Shown in pieces: positions 1-5,336 of a DNA stretch of 5,336 nt. Every line of letters begins with the position of its first letter. Position 1 is the stretch's first letter. The notes beneath the pieces were generated by a model. It had not been told where the DNA came from. It was given only the letters and a program-made list of their open reading frames with translations, and ran no database searches. Source of the stretch: an uncultured beta proteobacterium (GTDB lineage Bacteria > Pseudomonadota > Gammaproteobacteria > Burkholderiales > Burkholderiaceae_C); assembly GCA_903859265.1 (NCBI GenBank), contig CAIOLZ010000329.1, forward strand, positions 1 to 5,336. The letters are read 5' to 3'. The translations under genes were made by a program, and so were the position numbers.

Positions 1-1002
1 GCGCTGGCCAATGAAGTTGGCGAGATCAAGCGTGCAGAGGGTTCGGCAGTGTTCCGTCCGGAACGCGAAGCGCAAGTCATTCACACCTTGCAAAGCGCCA
101 ATACAGGACCGCTCAAAGACGCCAGTGTGGCCCTGATCTGGCGGGAAATCATGTCTGCATGCCGGGCTCTGGAGGCGCCACAGCGCGTGGCCTATCTGGG
201 CCCCAAAGGCACCTTCAGCGAAGAGGCTGCACAGCGCTTCTTCGGCTCCAGCATCAGCCATGTGCCGTGCACCAATTTCGACGAAGTGTTTCACGCCGCG
301 ACGTCCGGTGCGGCTGAATTCGGCGTTATTCCGGTTGAAAACAGCACCGAGGGCGTGGTCACCCGATCGCTCGATTTGCTGCTGCTGTCGCCGCTGCATA
401 TCGTGGGCGAGTTAAGCCTGTTGGTGCGCCACCACTTGCTGCGCACCACTGCATCCCTGGACGGGATTGAAGTCGTGTTGGCACACCCCCAGGCCTTGGC
501 GCAGTGCCAACAATGGCTCACCCGCCACTTGCCAAACGCCGAACGTCGCGCCGTGTCCAGCAACGCCGAGGGCGCGCGGTTGGCGGCCGTCAACCCTGCA
601 TGGGCGGGCATCGCCAGCGAACGCGCCGGCTCGGAATTTGGCTTGCACACGGCTGCCCACGCGATTCAGGACGAAGCCTTCAACCGGACCCGGTTTGTCA
701 TGGTGTGCCTGCCCAGCGTCATGCCGCCGCCGCAGGCATCGGGCAAAGACTGCACGAGTCTGGTCGTCTCGGTACCGAACCGACCCGGTGCCGTGCATGA
801 CATGCTGGTGCCGCTCAAACAGCACGGCGTGTCGATGACACGCTTCGAGTCCCGCCCTGCCCGCTCCGGCCAGTGGGACTACTATTTCTACATCGACTTG
901 CAAGGCCACCCCTCGCAGCCCAATGTGGCCGCAGCATTGGCCGACCTGCAAAGCCTGTGCGCTTTTTACAAAGTGCTTGGCACCTATCCGCTAGCCGACT
1001 GA
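1..1002 (+). CDS. pheA: Bifunctional chorismate mutase / prephenate dehydratase (P-protein), 5' end missing
   Basis: Converts chorismate to prephenate and then to phenylpyruvate, the committed route to phenylalanine, in the cytoplasm. The frame is open from base 1, so the true start lies upstream; 333 residues are visible. Residues 1-58 are the end of an AroQ-type chorismate mutase domain: VGEIK at 6-10, where K10 aligns with the active-site Lys39 of E. coli, and WREIMSACRALE at 47-58. The prephenate dehydratase domain spans about 62-235, with YLGPKGTFSEEAA (65-77), IPVENSTEGVV, HPQALAQC and the catalytic TRF motif (T230-F232). The ACT domain follows from about 252. It carries the phenylalanine-binding ESRP motif (283-286) and GAVH where the textbook motif is GALV, so feedback inhibition by phenylalanine is expected but not shown. 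The GTG at 49 is an internal valine codon, not the start, because clear family sequence continues upstream of it. First gene of the visible block, 25 bases before tyrA. Confidence 0.97.
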   Translation, partial: ALANEVGEIKRAEGSAVFRPEREAQVIHTLQSANTGPLKDASVALIWREIMSACRALEAPQRVAYLGPKGTFSEEAAQRFFGSSISHVPCTNFDEVFHAATSGAAEFGVIPVENSTEGVVTRSLDLLLLSPLHIVGELSLLVRHHLLRTTASLDGIEVVLAHPQALAQCQQWLTRHLPNAERRAVSSNAEGARLAAVNPAWAGIASERAGSEFGLHTAAHAIQDEAFNRTRFVMVCLPSVMPPPQASGKDCTSLVVSVPNRPGAVHDMLVPLKQHGVSMTRFESRPARSGQWDYYFYIDLQGHPSQPNVAAALADLQSLCAFYKVLGTYPLAD

Positions 1003-1016
1003 CCTCCCAACAGCGC

Positions 1017-1021
1017 AAGGA
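1017..1021 (+). promoter_or_regulatory. Ribosome binding site of tyrA
   Basis: AAGGA lies six bases before the ATG at 1028, a standard Shine-Dalgarno distance. It supports that ATG as the tyrA start and shows that tyrA can initiate independently of pheA, whose stop codon ends at 1002. Confidence 0.8.
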
Positions 1022-1027
1022 CCCATC

Positions 1028-1903
1028 ATGTTTGAACAGCTTGGATTGATTGGTTGCGGCCTGATGGGGAGCTCTTTCGCACTGGCGATGAAACGCGCCG
1101 GTCTGGTCAAGCGCGTTGTCGGTTACAGCAAGTCGCCCACCACTACCGAACGTGCCAGGCAACTCGGCATCATCGATGTTGAAGCGCCTTCGGCCCTGCT
1201 TGCGGTGTCCGGTGCCGACATCGTTCTGATAGCCGTCCCAGTGGCTTCCACCGAGGCGACATTCAAGGCGATCAAGCATCTGGTGCGGCCCGACATGCTG
1301 ATCATGGATGTAGGCTCGACCAAACATGACGTGGTCGATGCGGCGCGCCGGACATTGCGCGAACACATGGGTCTTTTTGTCCCCTGCCACCCGATTGCCG
1401 GCAAAGAGGTGGCGGGCGTCGATAACGCCGACGTGGACCTGTTCTCCGGACGCCAGGTTATCCTGACCCCTGTTGAGGCGACCAACGCAGCGCACTTGCA
1501 AAATGCAGTCAATGTCTGGACTGCGCTGGGCTGCAAGGTGTCACAAATGACACCCGAACAACATGATGCAGCCTTCGCATCGGTGAGCCACTTGCCGCAC
1601 CTGCTTGCATTCGCTTTGATGAATGCCATTTCCGGACAGCAGCAGGGTGAAAACTTTCTGTCGCTGGCTGGTCCGGGGTTCCGTGACTTCACGCGCATCG
1701 CCGCCGGCGACCCCAAAATTTGGCGCGACATCATGCTCGCCAATGCACAGGAGTTGCTGGCACAGAGCAAACTTTTCCAACACAGCCTGCAGGCGCTTGA
1801 ACAATTGATTTCCAGCGGCAATGCCGCGGAGCTTGAAAGCCAGCTCGAACGCGCCAGCATGACCCGCGCCAACTGGCGCATGGGTGTCAAAACCAGCCCC
1901 TGA
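1028..1903 (+). CDS. tyrA: Prephenate (or arogenate) dehydrogenase
   Basis: Oxidatively decarboxylates prephenate to 4-hydroxyphenylpyruvate (or arogenate to tyrosine) in the tyrosine branch; cytoplasmic. The protein has 291 residues, a normal length for a monofunctional TyrA with no fused chorismate mutase and no ACT domain. A Rossmann dinucleotide fold opens the protein with GLIGCGLMGSS (6-16). After the second strand comes GYSKS (32-36), with Ser34-Lys35 where NAD-specific members usually have an acidic residue. This suggests use of NADP, as in the cyanobacterial arogenate dehydrogenases with Ser-Arg here (inference). Substrate-site motifs are DVGSTKH (94-100), HPIAGKE with H121 (the histidine treated as catalytic in Aquifex TyrA), SHLPHLLA (187-194) and GFRDFTRIA (217-225), which supplies the arginine expected to bind a prephenate carboxylate. 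The start has a good ribosome site (1017-1021). The stop TGA overlaps the aroA-cmk ATG by one base. Prephenate versus arogenate preference cannot be read from the sequence. Confidence 0.95.
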   Translation: MFEQLGLIGCGLMGSSFALAMKRAGLVKRVVGYSKSPTTTERARQLGIIDVEAPSALLAVSGADIVLIAVPVASTEATFKAIKHLVRPDMLIMDVGSTKHDVVDAARRTLREHMGLFVPCHPIAGKEVAGVDNADVDLFSGRQVILTPVEATNAAHLQNAVNVWTALGCKVSQMTPEQHDAAFASVSHLPHLLAFALMNAISGQQQGENFLSLAGPGFRDFTRIAAGDPKIWRDIMLANAQELLAQSKLFQHSLQALEQLISSGNAAELESQLERASMTRANWRMGVKTSP

Positions 1904-3939
1904 TGTTCACCACCGAATTCCTCGACCTACCGCCCCTGGCCGGTGCCACCGGAAGCGTTACGCTGCCGGGCTCCAAAAGCATATCCAACCGGGTTTTATT
2001 GCTGGCTGCGCTGTGCGACGGCGTTACCTGCATTCACGATTTGCTCGACAGCGATGACACCCGGGTGATGCTGACTGCCCTGCGGCAAATGGGTTGCCGG
2101 ATTGTGCAAAACGGTACTGAATTGCAGGTAACGGGGTTGGGCGGGAAATTAAACCCTCCGGGGTCCGGCGCAACCACTGTTACGCCATTATTCCTGGGCA
2201 ATGCCGGAACGGCGATGCGACCGCTCACCGCGGCTTTGGCGGTACTGGGTGGCGGGTTCGAACTCGGCGGTGTCCCCCGGATGCATGAGCGCCCGATCGG
2301 CGATCTGGTGGATGCACTGCGCCAGCTCGGATGCACGATCGACTACCTGGGCAATGCTGGTTTCCCGCCCCTGCGCATCGGCCGGCCAACACTGAATTTG
2401 TCGGAGCCAATCCGTGTGCGCGGCGACGTATCCAGCCAATTTTTGACCGCCTTGCTGATGGCCCTGCCACTGGTAGCGCGGGAAAACATCGTGATCGATG
2501 TGGTCGGGGAGCTGATTTCCCGGCCCTACATAGAGATCACGTTGAACCTGCTGGCGCGTTTTGGCGTCATGGTCGAACGCGACGGCTGGCAGCGCTTCAC
2601 GATTACCGCCGGCTCAAAGTTCACCAGCCCGGGCCACTTGCATGTGGAAGCCGATGCCTCGAGCGCCAGCTACTTTGTCGCGCTCGGCGCGATTGCGATT
2701 GGCATGCATGGCCACGGCGCTGGCGATGGCGGCATCACCATCCAGGGCGTGGGTGCGGACTCGATTCAAGGTGACATCCGCTTCGTTGATGCAGCCCGGG
2801 ACATGGGTGCCCGTGTCGAAAGTGGTCCCAACTGGCTGAAGGTGCGCCGGGGCGTCTGGCCACTCAGGGCCATTGACATCGACTGCAACCACATCCCGGA
2901 CGCGGCCATGACCCTGGCAGTCATGGCGCTCTACGCGGATGGAACATCCACCCTGCGCAATATTGCGAGCTGGCGGGTCAAGGAAACGGATCGCATCGCC
3001 GCCATGACCACCGGCCTGCGCAAGCTCGGCGCAACGGTGGAGGAAGGCGCTGACTTTCTGCAAATCACACCGCCCCAATCTCCGGCACATTGGAAGCCGG
3101 CCAGCATCCCTACCTACGACGACCACCGGATTGCGATGTGCTTTTCACTGGCCGCGTTCAATCCGGCGGAGCTGCCGGTGCGCATCGAAGATCCCCAGTG
3201 CGTGGCCAAAACATTCCCTGAGTACTTCGAGACCCTGCTTTCAGTGTCCCATCCGGTGCCAGGGAAAATTCCCGTGCTGTGCATGGACGGCCCCACTGCT
3301 TCGGGCAAAGGCACGTTGGCTGCAGCAGTAGCGGCGCGCCTGGGCTACCATTTTCTGGACTCGGGATCCCTCTATCGAATCACGGCTCTGGCCGCTGCGC
3401 AAGCAGGCCTCGCGCTGGAGATCGCCAATCAGGAACGGATCGTCGATGTGCTGCGCACGCTGGACATCCGGTTTCAAGGCAGCAAAATTTTGCTCTCGGA
3501 CGTGGATGTCAGCGACGCCATCCGCACAGAAGAAGCGGGCCTGAACGCGTCCAAGGTGTCTGCCTTCCCGATGGTGCGTGAGGCGCTGGTGGAATTTCAA
3601 CGCAGTTTTCGTAAATTGCCAGGGCTCGTCGCCGATGGACGCGATATGGGAACTGTCATCTTCCCCGATGCACCGCTTAAAGTATTTTTGACGGCCAGTG
3701 CCGCCTGCCGGGCTGAGCGTCGCTATAAGCAATTGATATTAAAGGGAATTCCCGTTATACTCGACAACCTTCTCGCTGATTTGGAGGCGCGCGACGCGCG
3801 GGACACCACCCGCATGATTGCGCCCTTGAAGCCTGCTGAAGACGCCAAACTGCTGGACAACTCGGAATTGACCGTGGAACAGTCGGTCAACATCGTTTTG
3901 GACTGGTGGCAAGGCAAACAGCCTTTCGGAAAAATCTGA
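1903..3939 (+). CDS. aroA-cmk: Fused EPSP synthase (AroA) and cytidylate kinase (Cmk)
   Basis: A 678-residue two-enzyme protein. Residues 1 to about 445 are 3-phosphoshikimate 1-carboxyvinyltransferase, which joins PEP to shikimate-3-phosphate to give EPSP, the precursor of chorismate. Visible motifs: LPGSKSISNR (21-30, substrate lysine K25), LFLGNAGTAMRP (96-107), SSQFLTALLMALPL (177-190), DASSASYF (251-258), IPDAAMT with the catalytic base D333, VKETDR with E361, and YDDHRIAM (405-412). The intact NAGTAMRP loop marks a class I, normally glyphosate-sensitive enzyme. Residues about 456-678 are cytidylate kinase, phosphorylating CMP and dCMP with ATP: P-loop GPTASGKGT (463-471), DSGSLYR (486-492), GRDMGTVIFPDAP (579-591) and the lid RDARDTTR (630-637). 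The linker is short (about 441-456), with no stop or frameshift. All catalytic motifs of both halves are present, so both activities are expected. The start overlaps the tyrA stop (TGATG) and has no clear Shine-Dalgarno, pointing to translational coupling. AroA-Cmk fusions are known in some Burkholderiales. Confidence 0.96.
   Translation: MFTTEFLDLPPLAGATGSVTLPGSKSISNRVLLLAALCDGVTCIHDLLDSDDTRVMLTALRQMGCRIVQNGTELQVTGLGGKLNPPGSGATTVTPLFLGNAGTAMRPLTAALAVLGGGFELGGVPRMHERPIGDLVDALRQLGCTIDYLGNAGFPPLRIGRPTLNLSEPIRVRGDVSSQFLTALLMALPLVARENIVIDVVGELISRPYIEITLNLLARFGVMVERDGWQRFTITAGSKFTSPGHLHVEADASSASYFVALGAIAIGMHGHGAGDGGITIQGVGADSIQGDIRFVDAARDMGARVESGPNWLKVRRGVWPLRAIDIDCNHIPDAAMTLAVMALYADGTSTLRNIASWRVKETDRIAAMTTGLRKLGATVEEGADFLQITPPQSPAHWKPASIPTYDDHRIAMCFSLAAFNPAELPVRIEDPQCVAKTFPEYFETLLSVSHPVPGKIPVLCMDGPTASGKGTLAAAVAARLGYHFLDSGSLYRITALAAAQAGLALEIANQERIVDVLRTLDIRFQGSKILLSDVDVSDAIRTEEAGLNASKVSAFPMVREALVEFQRSFRKLPGLVADGRDMGTVIFPDAPLKVFLTASAACRAERRYKQLILKGIPVILDNLLADLEARDARDTTRMIAPLKPAEDAKLLDNSELTVEQSVNIVLDWWQGKQPFGKI
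3261..3276 (+). promoter_or_regulatory. Possible relic internal translation start for the Cmk half
   Basis: AGGGA at 3261-3265, followed by two more A, is a weak Shine-Dalgarno-like stretch 8 bases before an in-frame GTG at 3274 (codon 458). Starting there would give VLCMDGPTASGKGT, close to where free-standing cytidylate kinases begin. It may be the remnant of the separate cmk start that existed before fusion, and might still make some free Cmk. The motif is short and could be chance. Confidence 0.25.
3733..3761 (+). promoter_or_regulatory. Sigma70-type promoter inside cmk, probably driving rpsA
   Basis: A -35 box TTGATA (3733-3738) and a -10 box TATACT (3756-3761) are separated by exactly 17 bases. 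Each box matches the consensus at five of six positions. The predicted start of transcription is near A3767, giving rpsA a leader of about 264 bases. The segment is unusually AT-rich for this gene and uses codons that are uncommon in it: two ATA and one TTA between codons 611 and 619. That is what a promoter constraint on coding sequence would produce. E. coli rpsA also has its own promoters upstream within the cmk region, so the arrangement is plausible. No experimental support is visible here. Confidence 0.65.
3744..3753 (+). repeat. Perfect 10-base palindrome in the promoter spacer
   Basis: GGGAATTCCC is its own reverse complement and sits wholly between the -35 and -10 boxes of the predicted rpsA promoter. 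A dimeric repressor bound here would block RNA polymerase, so it is a candidate operator. It is also coding (KGIP, codons 614-617), and a 10-base palindrome can occur by chance. No regulator is identified. Confidence 0.3.
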
Positions 3940-3989
3940 AAGGCGCTTGGGTCCCCATGGCTCTCATCGCGCGACAGCGCACTGGCCCT

Positions 3990-4023
3990 GGGGTTCTACA
4001 ACTTAACCCCGCAGTTTCACTGC
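3990..4023 (+). promoter_or_regulatory. Tandem hairpins in the rpsA translation initiation region
   Basis: Two perfect inverted repeats abut in the 91-base gap between aroA-cmk and rpsA. The first pairs GGGGTT (3990-3995) with AACCCC (4005-4010) around a 9-base loop. The second pairs GCAGT (4011-4015) with ACTGC (4019-4023) around TTC. They end 7 bases before the rpsA ATG. No purine-rich Shine-Dalgarno precedes that ATG. There is no following T-run, so these are not a terminator. In E. coli the rpsA start also lacks a strong Shine-Dalgarno, folds into successive hairpins and is repressed by excess S1; a similar autoregulatory role here is inference. A competing pairing of CCCCA (3953-3957) with TGGGG (3989-3993) is possible. 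The rest of the gap (3940-3989) shows nothing else I can name. Confidence 0.45.
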
Positions 4024-4030
4024 ATGCTAA

Positions 4031-5336
4031 ATGTCTGAATCTTTCGCAGCCCTATTTGAAGAATCCCTGCAACGCTCTGAAATGCGCACTGGTGAAGTCA
4101 TCACCGCTGAAGTCGTGCGCATCGAGCACAGTTTCGTTGTGGTCAACGCTGGCCTCAAATCTGAAGCCTACGTACCTATCGAAGAATTCAAAAGCGACAA
4201 GGGCGAAATCGAAGTCCAGGTAGGCGACTTCGTATCCGTTGCCATCGACTCCGTGGAAAACGGCTACGGCGACACCATCCTCTCCCGCGACAAAGCCAAG
4301 CGTCTGGCTTCCTGGATGAGCCTGGAAAAGGCCCTGGAATCCGGCGAATTTGTGACCGGCACCACCTCCGGCAAGGTCAAGGGCGGCCTGACCGTTCTGG
4401 TCAACGGCATTCGCGCATTCCTGCCCGGCTCCCTGGTGGACACACGTCCTACCAAAGACCTGTCTCCGTACGAAAACAAGACCCTCGAATTCAAGGTTAT
4501 CAAGCTCGACCGCAAGCGCAACAACGTGGTGCTCAGCCGCCGCGCTGTGGTCGAAGCTTCCATGGGCGAAGAGCGCGCCAAACTCATGCACACCCTCAAA
4601 GAAGGCTCTGTGGTGCAAGGCGTGGTCAAGAACATCACCGAATACGGTGCGTTCGTTGATTTGGGCGGCATCGATGGCTTGTTGCACATCACCGACATGG
4701 CATGGCGTCGTGTGCGCCACCCGTCCGAAGTGGTGCAAGCTGGTCAAGAAATCACTGCCAAGATCCTCAAGTTTGACACCGAGAAAAATCGTGTGTCCTT
4801 GGGCCTCAAGCAAATGGGCGATGACCCTTGGATGGGCGTGAACCGCCGCTACCCGCAAGGTACCCGCATGTTCGGCAAGATCACCAACATTGCCGACTAC
4901 GGCGCGTTTGTGGAACTCGAACCCGGCATCGAAGGCTTGGTGCACGTGTCCGAAATGGACTGGACCAACAAAAACGTGGCTCCGTCCAAAATCGTGGCTC
5001 TGGGCGACGAAGTCGAAGTTATGGTTCTGGAAATCGACGAAGACAAGCGCCGCATCTCCTTGGGCATGAAGCAATGCAAGGCCAATCCATGGCAAGAATT
5101 TGCACAAAACACCAAGCGTGGCGACCGCGTCAAAGGCCCGATCAAATCCATCACCGACTTCGGCGTGTTTGTCGGATTGGCGGCTGGCATTGACGGCCTG
5201 GTGCATCTGTCTGACCTGTCCTGGAACGAAACCGGCGAAGCCGCCGTGCGTGAGTTCAAAAAGGGCCAGGAAGTGGAAGCTCTGGTGTTGGCGGTGGACG
5301 TGGACCGCGAGCGCATCTCCCTCGGTATCAAGCAAC
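4031..5336 (+). CDS. rpsA: 30S ribosomal protein S1, 3' end missing
   Basis: S1 binds mRNA on the 30S subunit and helps initiate translation on structured or weak-Shine-Dalgarno messages. Translation from the ATG at 4031 begins MSESFAALFEESLQ, nearly the same as E. coli S1 (MTESFAQLFEESLK), which fixes the start although no Shine-Dalgarno is visible. The 435 residues present cover five S1 (OB-fold) domains at about 20-86, 104-170, 191-259, 276-346 and 363-433. By family knowledge, the first two attach to the ribosome through S2 and the later ones bind RNA. Recognisable blocks include GIRAFLPGSLVD (126-137), VIKLDRKRNNVVLSRRAV (156-173), YGAFVDLGGIDGLLHITDMAW (205-225) and VHVSEMDWTNKN (304-315). 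The sixth domain and tail lie beyond the window; the family is about 560 residues. Codon use is strongly biased: after CTA at codon 8 there is no TTA, CTA or TCA codon, as expected of a highly expressed gene. Likely transcribed from the promoter at 3733-3761 as well as by read-through. Confidence 0.97.
   Translation, partial: MSESFAALFEESLQRSEMRTGEVITAEVVRIEHSFVVVNAGLKSEAYVPIEEFKSDKGEIEVQVGDFVSVAIDSVENGYGDTILSRDKAKRLASWMSLEKALESGEFVTGTTSGKVKGGLTVLVNGIRAFLPGSLVDTRPTKDLSPYENKTLEFKVIKLDRKRNNVVLSRRAVVEASMGEERAKLMHTLKEGSVVQGVVKNITEYGAFVDLGGIDGLLHITDMAWRRVRHPSEVVQAGQEITAKILKFDTEKNRVSLGLKQMGDDPWMGVNRRYPQGTRMFGKITNIADYGAFVELEPGIEGLVHVSEMDWTNKNVAPSKIVALGDEVEVMVLEIDEDKRRISLGMKQCKANPWQEFAQNTKRGDRVKGPIKSITDFGVFVGLAAGIDGLVHLSDLSWNETGEAAVREFKKGQEVEALVLAVDVDRERISLGIKQ

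Noticed and set aside
49..51. GTG as the start of pheA
   Set aside because: The same frame is open to base 1 and encodes the expected chorismate mutase helix (VGEIKRAEGSA), so the GTG is an internal valine.
2188..2226. Naturally glyphosate-tolerant EPSP synthase
   Set aside because: The loop NAGTAMRP keeps the Gly, Thr and Pro of sensitive class I enzymes, with no known tolerance change.
3688..3729. TTGACG at 3688 with TATAAG at 3724 as a second promoter
   Set aside because: The spacer is 30 bases, far too long for a sigma70 promoter, and neither box has a partner at a proper distance.
3744..3753. GGGAATTCCC as a kappa-B-like site
   Set aside because: It matches a eukaryotic NF-kappaB motif, but this is bacterial DNA; only its symmetry is relevant here.
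3990..4023. Rho-independent terminator between aroA-cmk and rpsA
   Set aside because: The stems are short (6 and 5 pairs) and no T-run follows; the sequence after them leads straight into rpsA.
3906..4223. A 105-codon + strand frame spanning the aroA-cmk end, the gap and the rpsA start
   Set aside because: It overlaps both real genes out of frame, has no recognisable protein features, and includes the rpsA start region.
4052..5335. A 427-codon open frame on the minus strand
   Set aside because: It lies exactly antisense to rpsA, whose protein matches S1 throughout. The antisense product resembles no family I know, and rpsA codon bias fully explains the lack of stops.
1..5336. An undescribed defence, mobile or biosynthetic system
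   Set aside because: All four coding regions are conserved housekeeping genes in a known order; there are no transposase, integrase, direct repeats, CRISPR repeats or unfamiliar reading frames outside them.

Overview
This window is one co-oriented gene block on the + strand, carrying the end of the aromatic amino acid pathway followed by the gene for ribosomal protein S1. The order is pheA (5' end missing), tyrA, a fused aroA-cmk gene and rpsA (3' end missing). The proteins and gene order fit a betaproteobacterium of the order Burkholderiales, most likely Comamonadaceae-like (Rhodoferax, Polaromonas or Curvibacter type). That placement rests on remembered protein similarity and on the AroA-Cmk fusion, not on a database search.

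Region by region: bases 1-1002 encode the end of a chorismate mutase domain, a full prephenate dehydratase domain and a C-terminal ACT domain. After 25 bases with a good Shine-Dalgarno site comes tyrA (1028-1903), a short single-domain prephenate/arogenate dehydrogenase. Its stop codon shares one base with the start of the next gene. Bases 1903-3939 encode a 678-residue protein joining EPSP synthase (AroA) to cytidylate kinase (Cmk) with no stop between them. A 91-base gap with two adjacent small hairpins and no recognisable Shine-Dalgarno site leads to rpsA (4031 to the window end), which shows five of its expected six S1 domains.

Functionally, AroA makes EPSP, the precursor of chorismate. 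PheA takes chorismate to phenylpyruvate for phenylalanine, and TyrA takes prephenate (or arogenate) toward tyrosine. Cmk (CMP/dCMP recycling) and S1 (mRNA binding on the 30S subunit) belong to nucleotide metabolism and translation. They are physically tied to the aromatic block by the old cmk-rpsA neighbourhood. A near-consensus sigma70-type promoter (TTGATA, 17 bases, TATACT) lies inside the cmk part at 3733-3761. It probably lets rpsA be transcribed independently of the aromatic genes, with a leader of about 260 bases.

I see no mobile element, CRISPR array, RNA gene or foreign-looking segment, and no undescribed multi-gene system. The most interesting points are regulatory and architectural: the AroA-Cmk fusion and a possible relic internal Cmk start, the promoter embedded in coding sequence with a palindrome in its spacer, and the structured, SD-less rpsA start with a four-codon upstream reading frame overlapping it.
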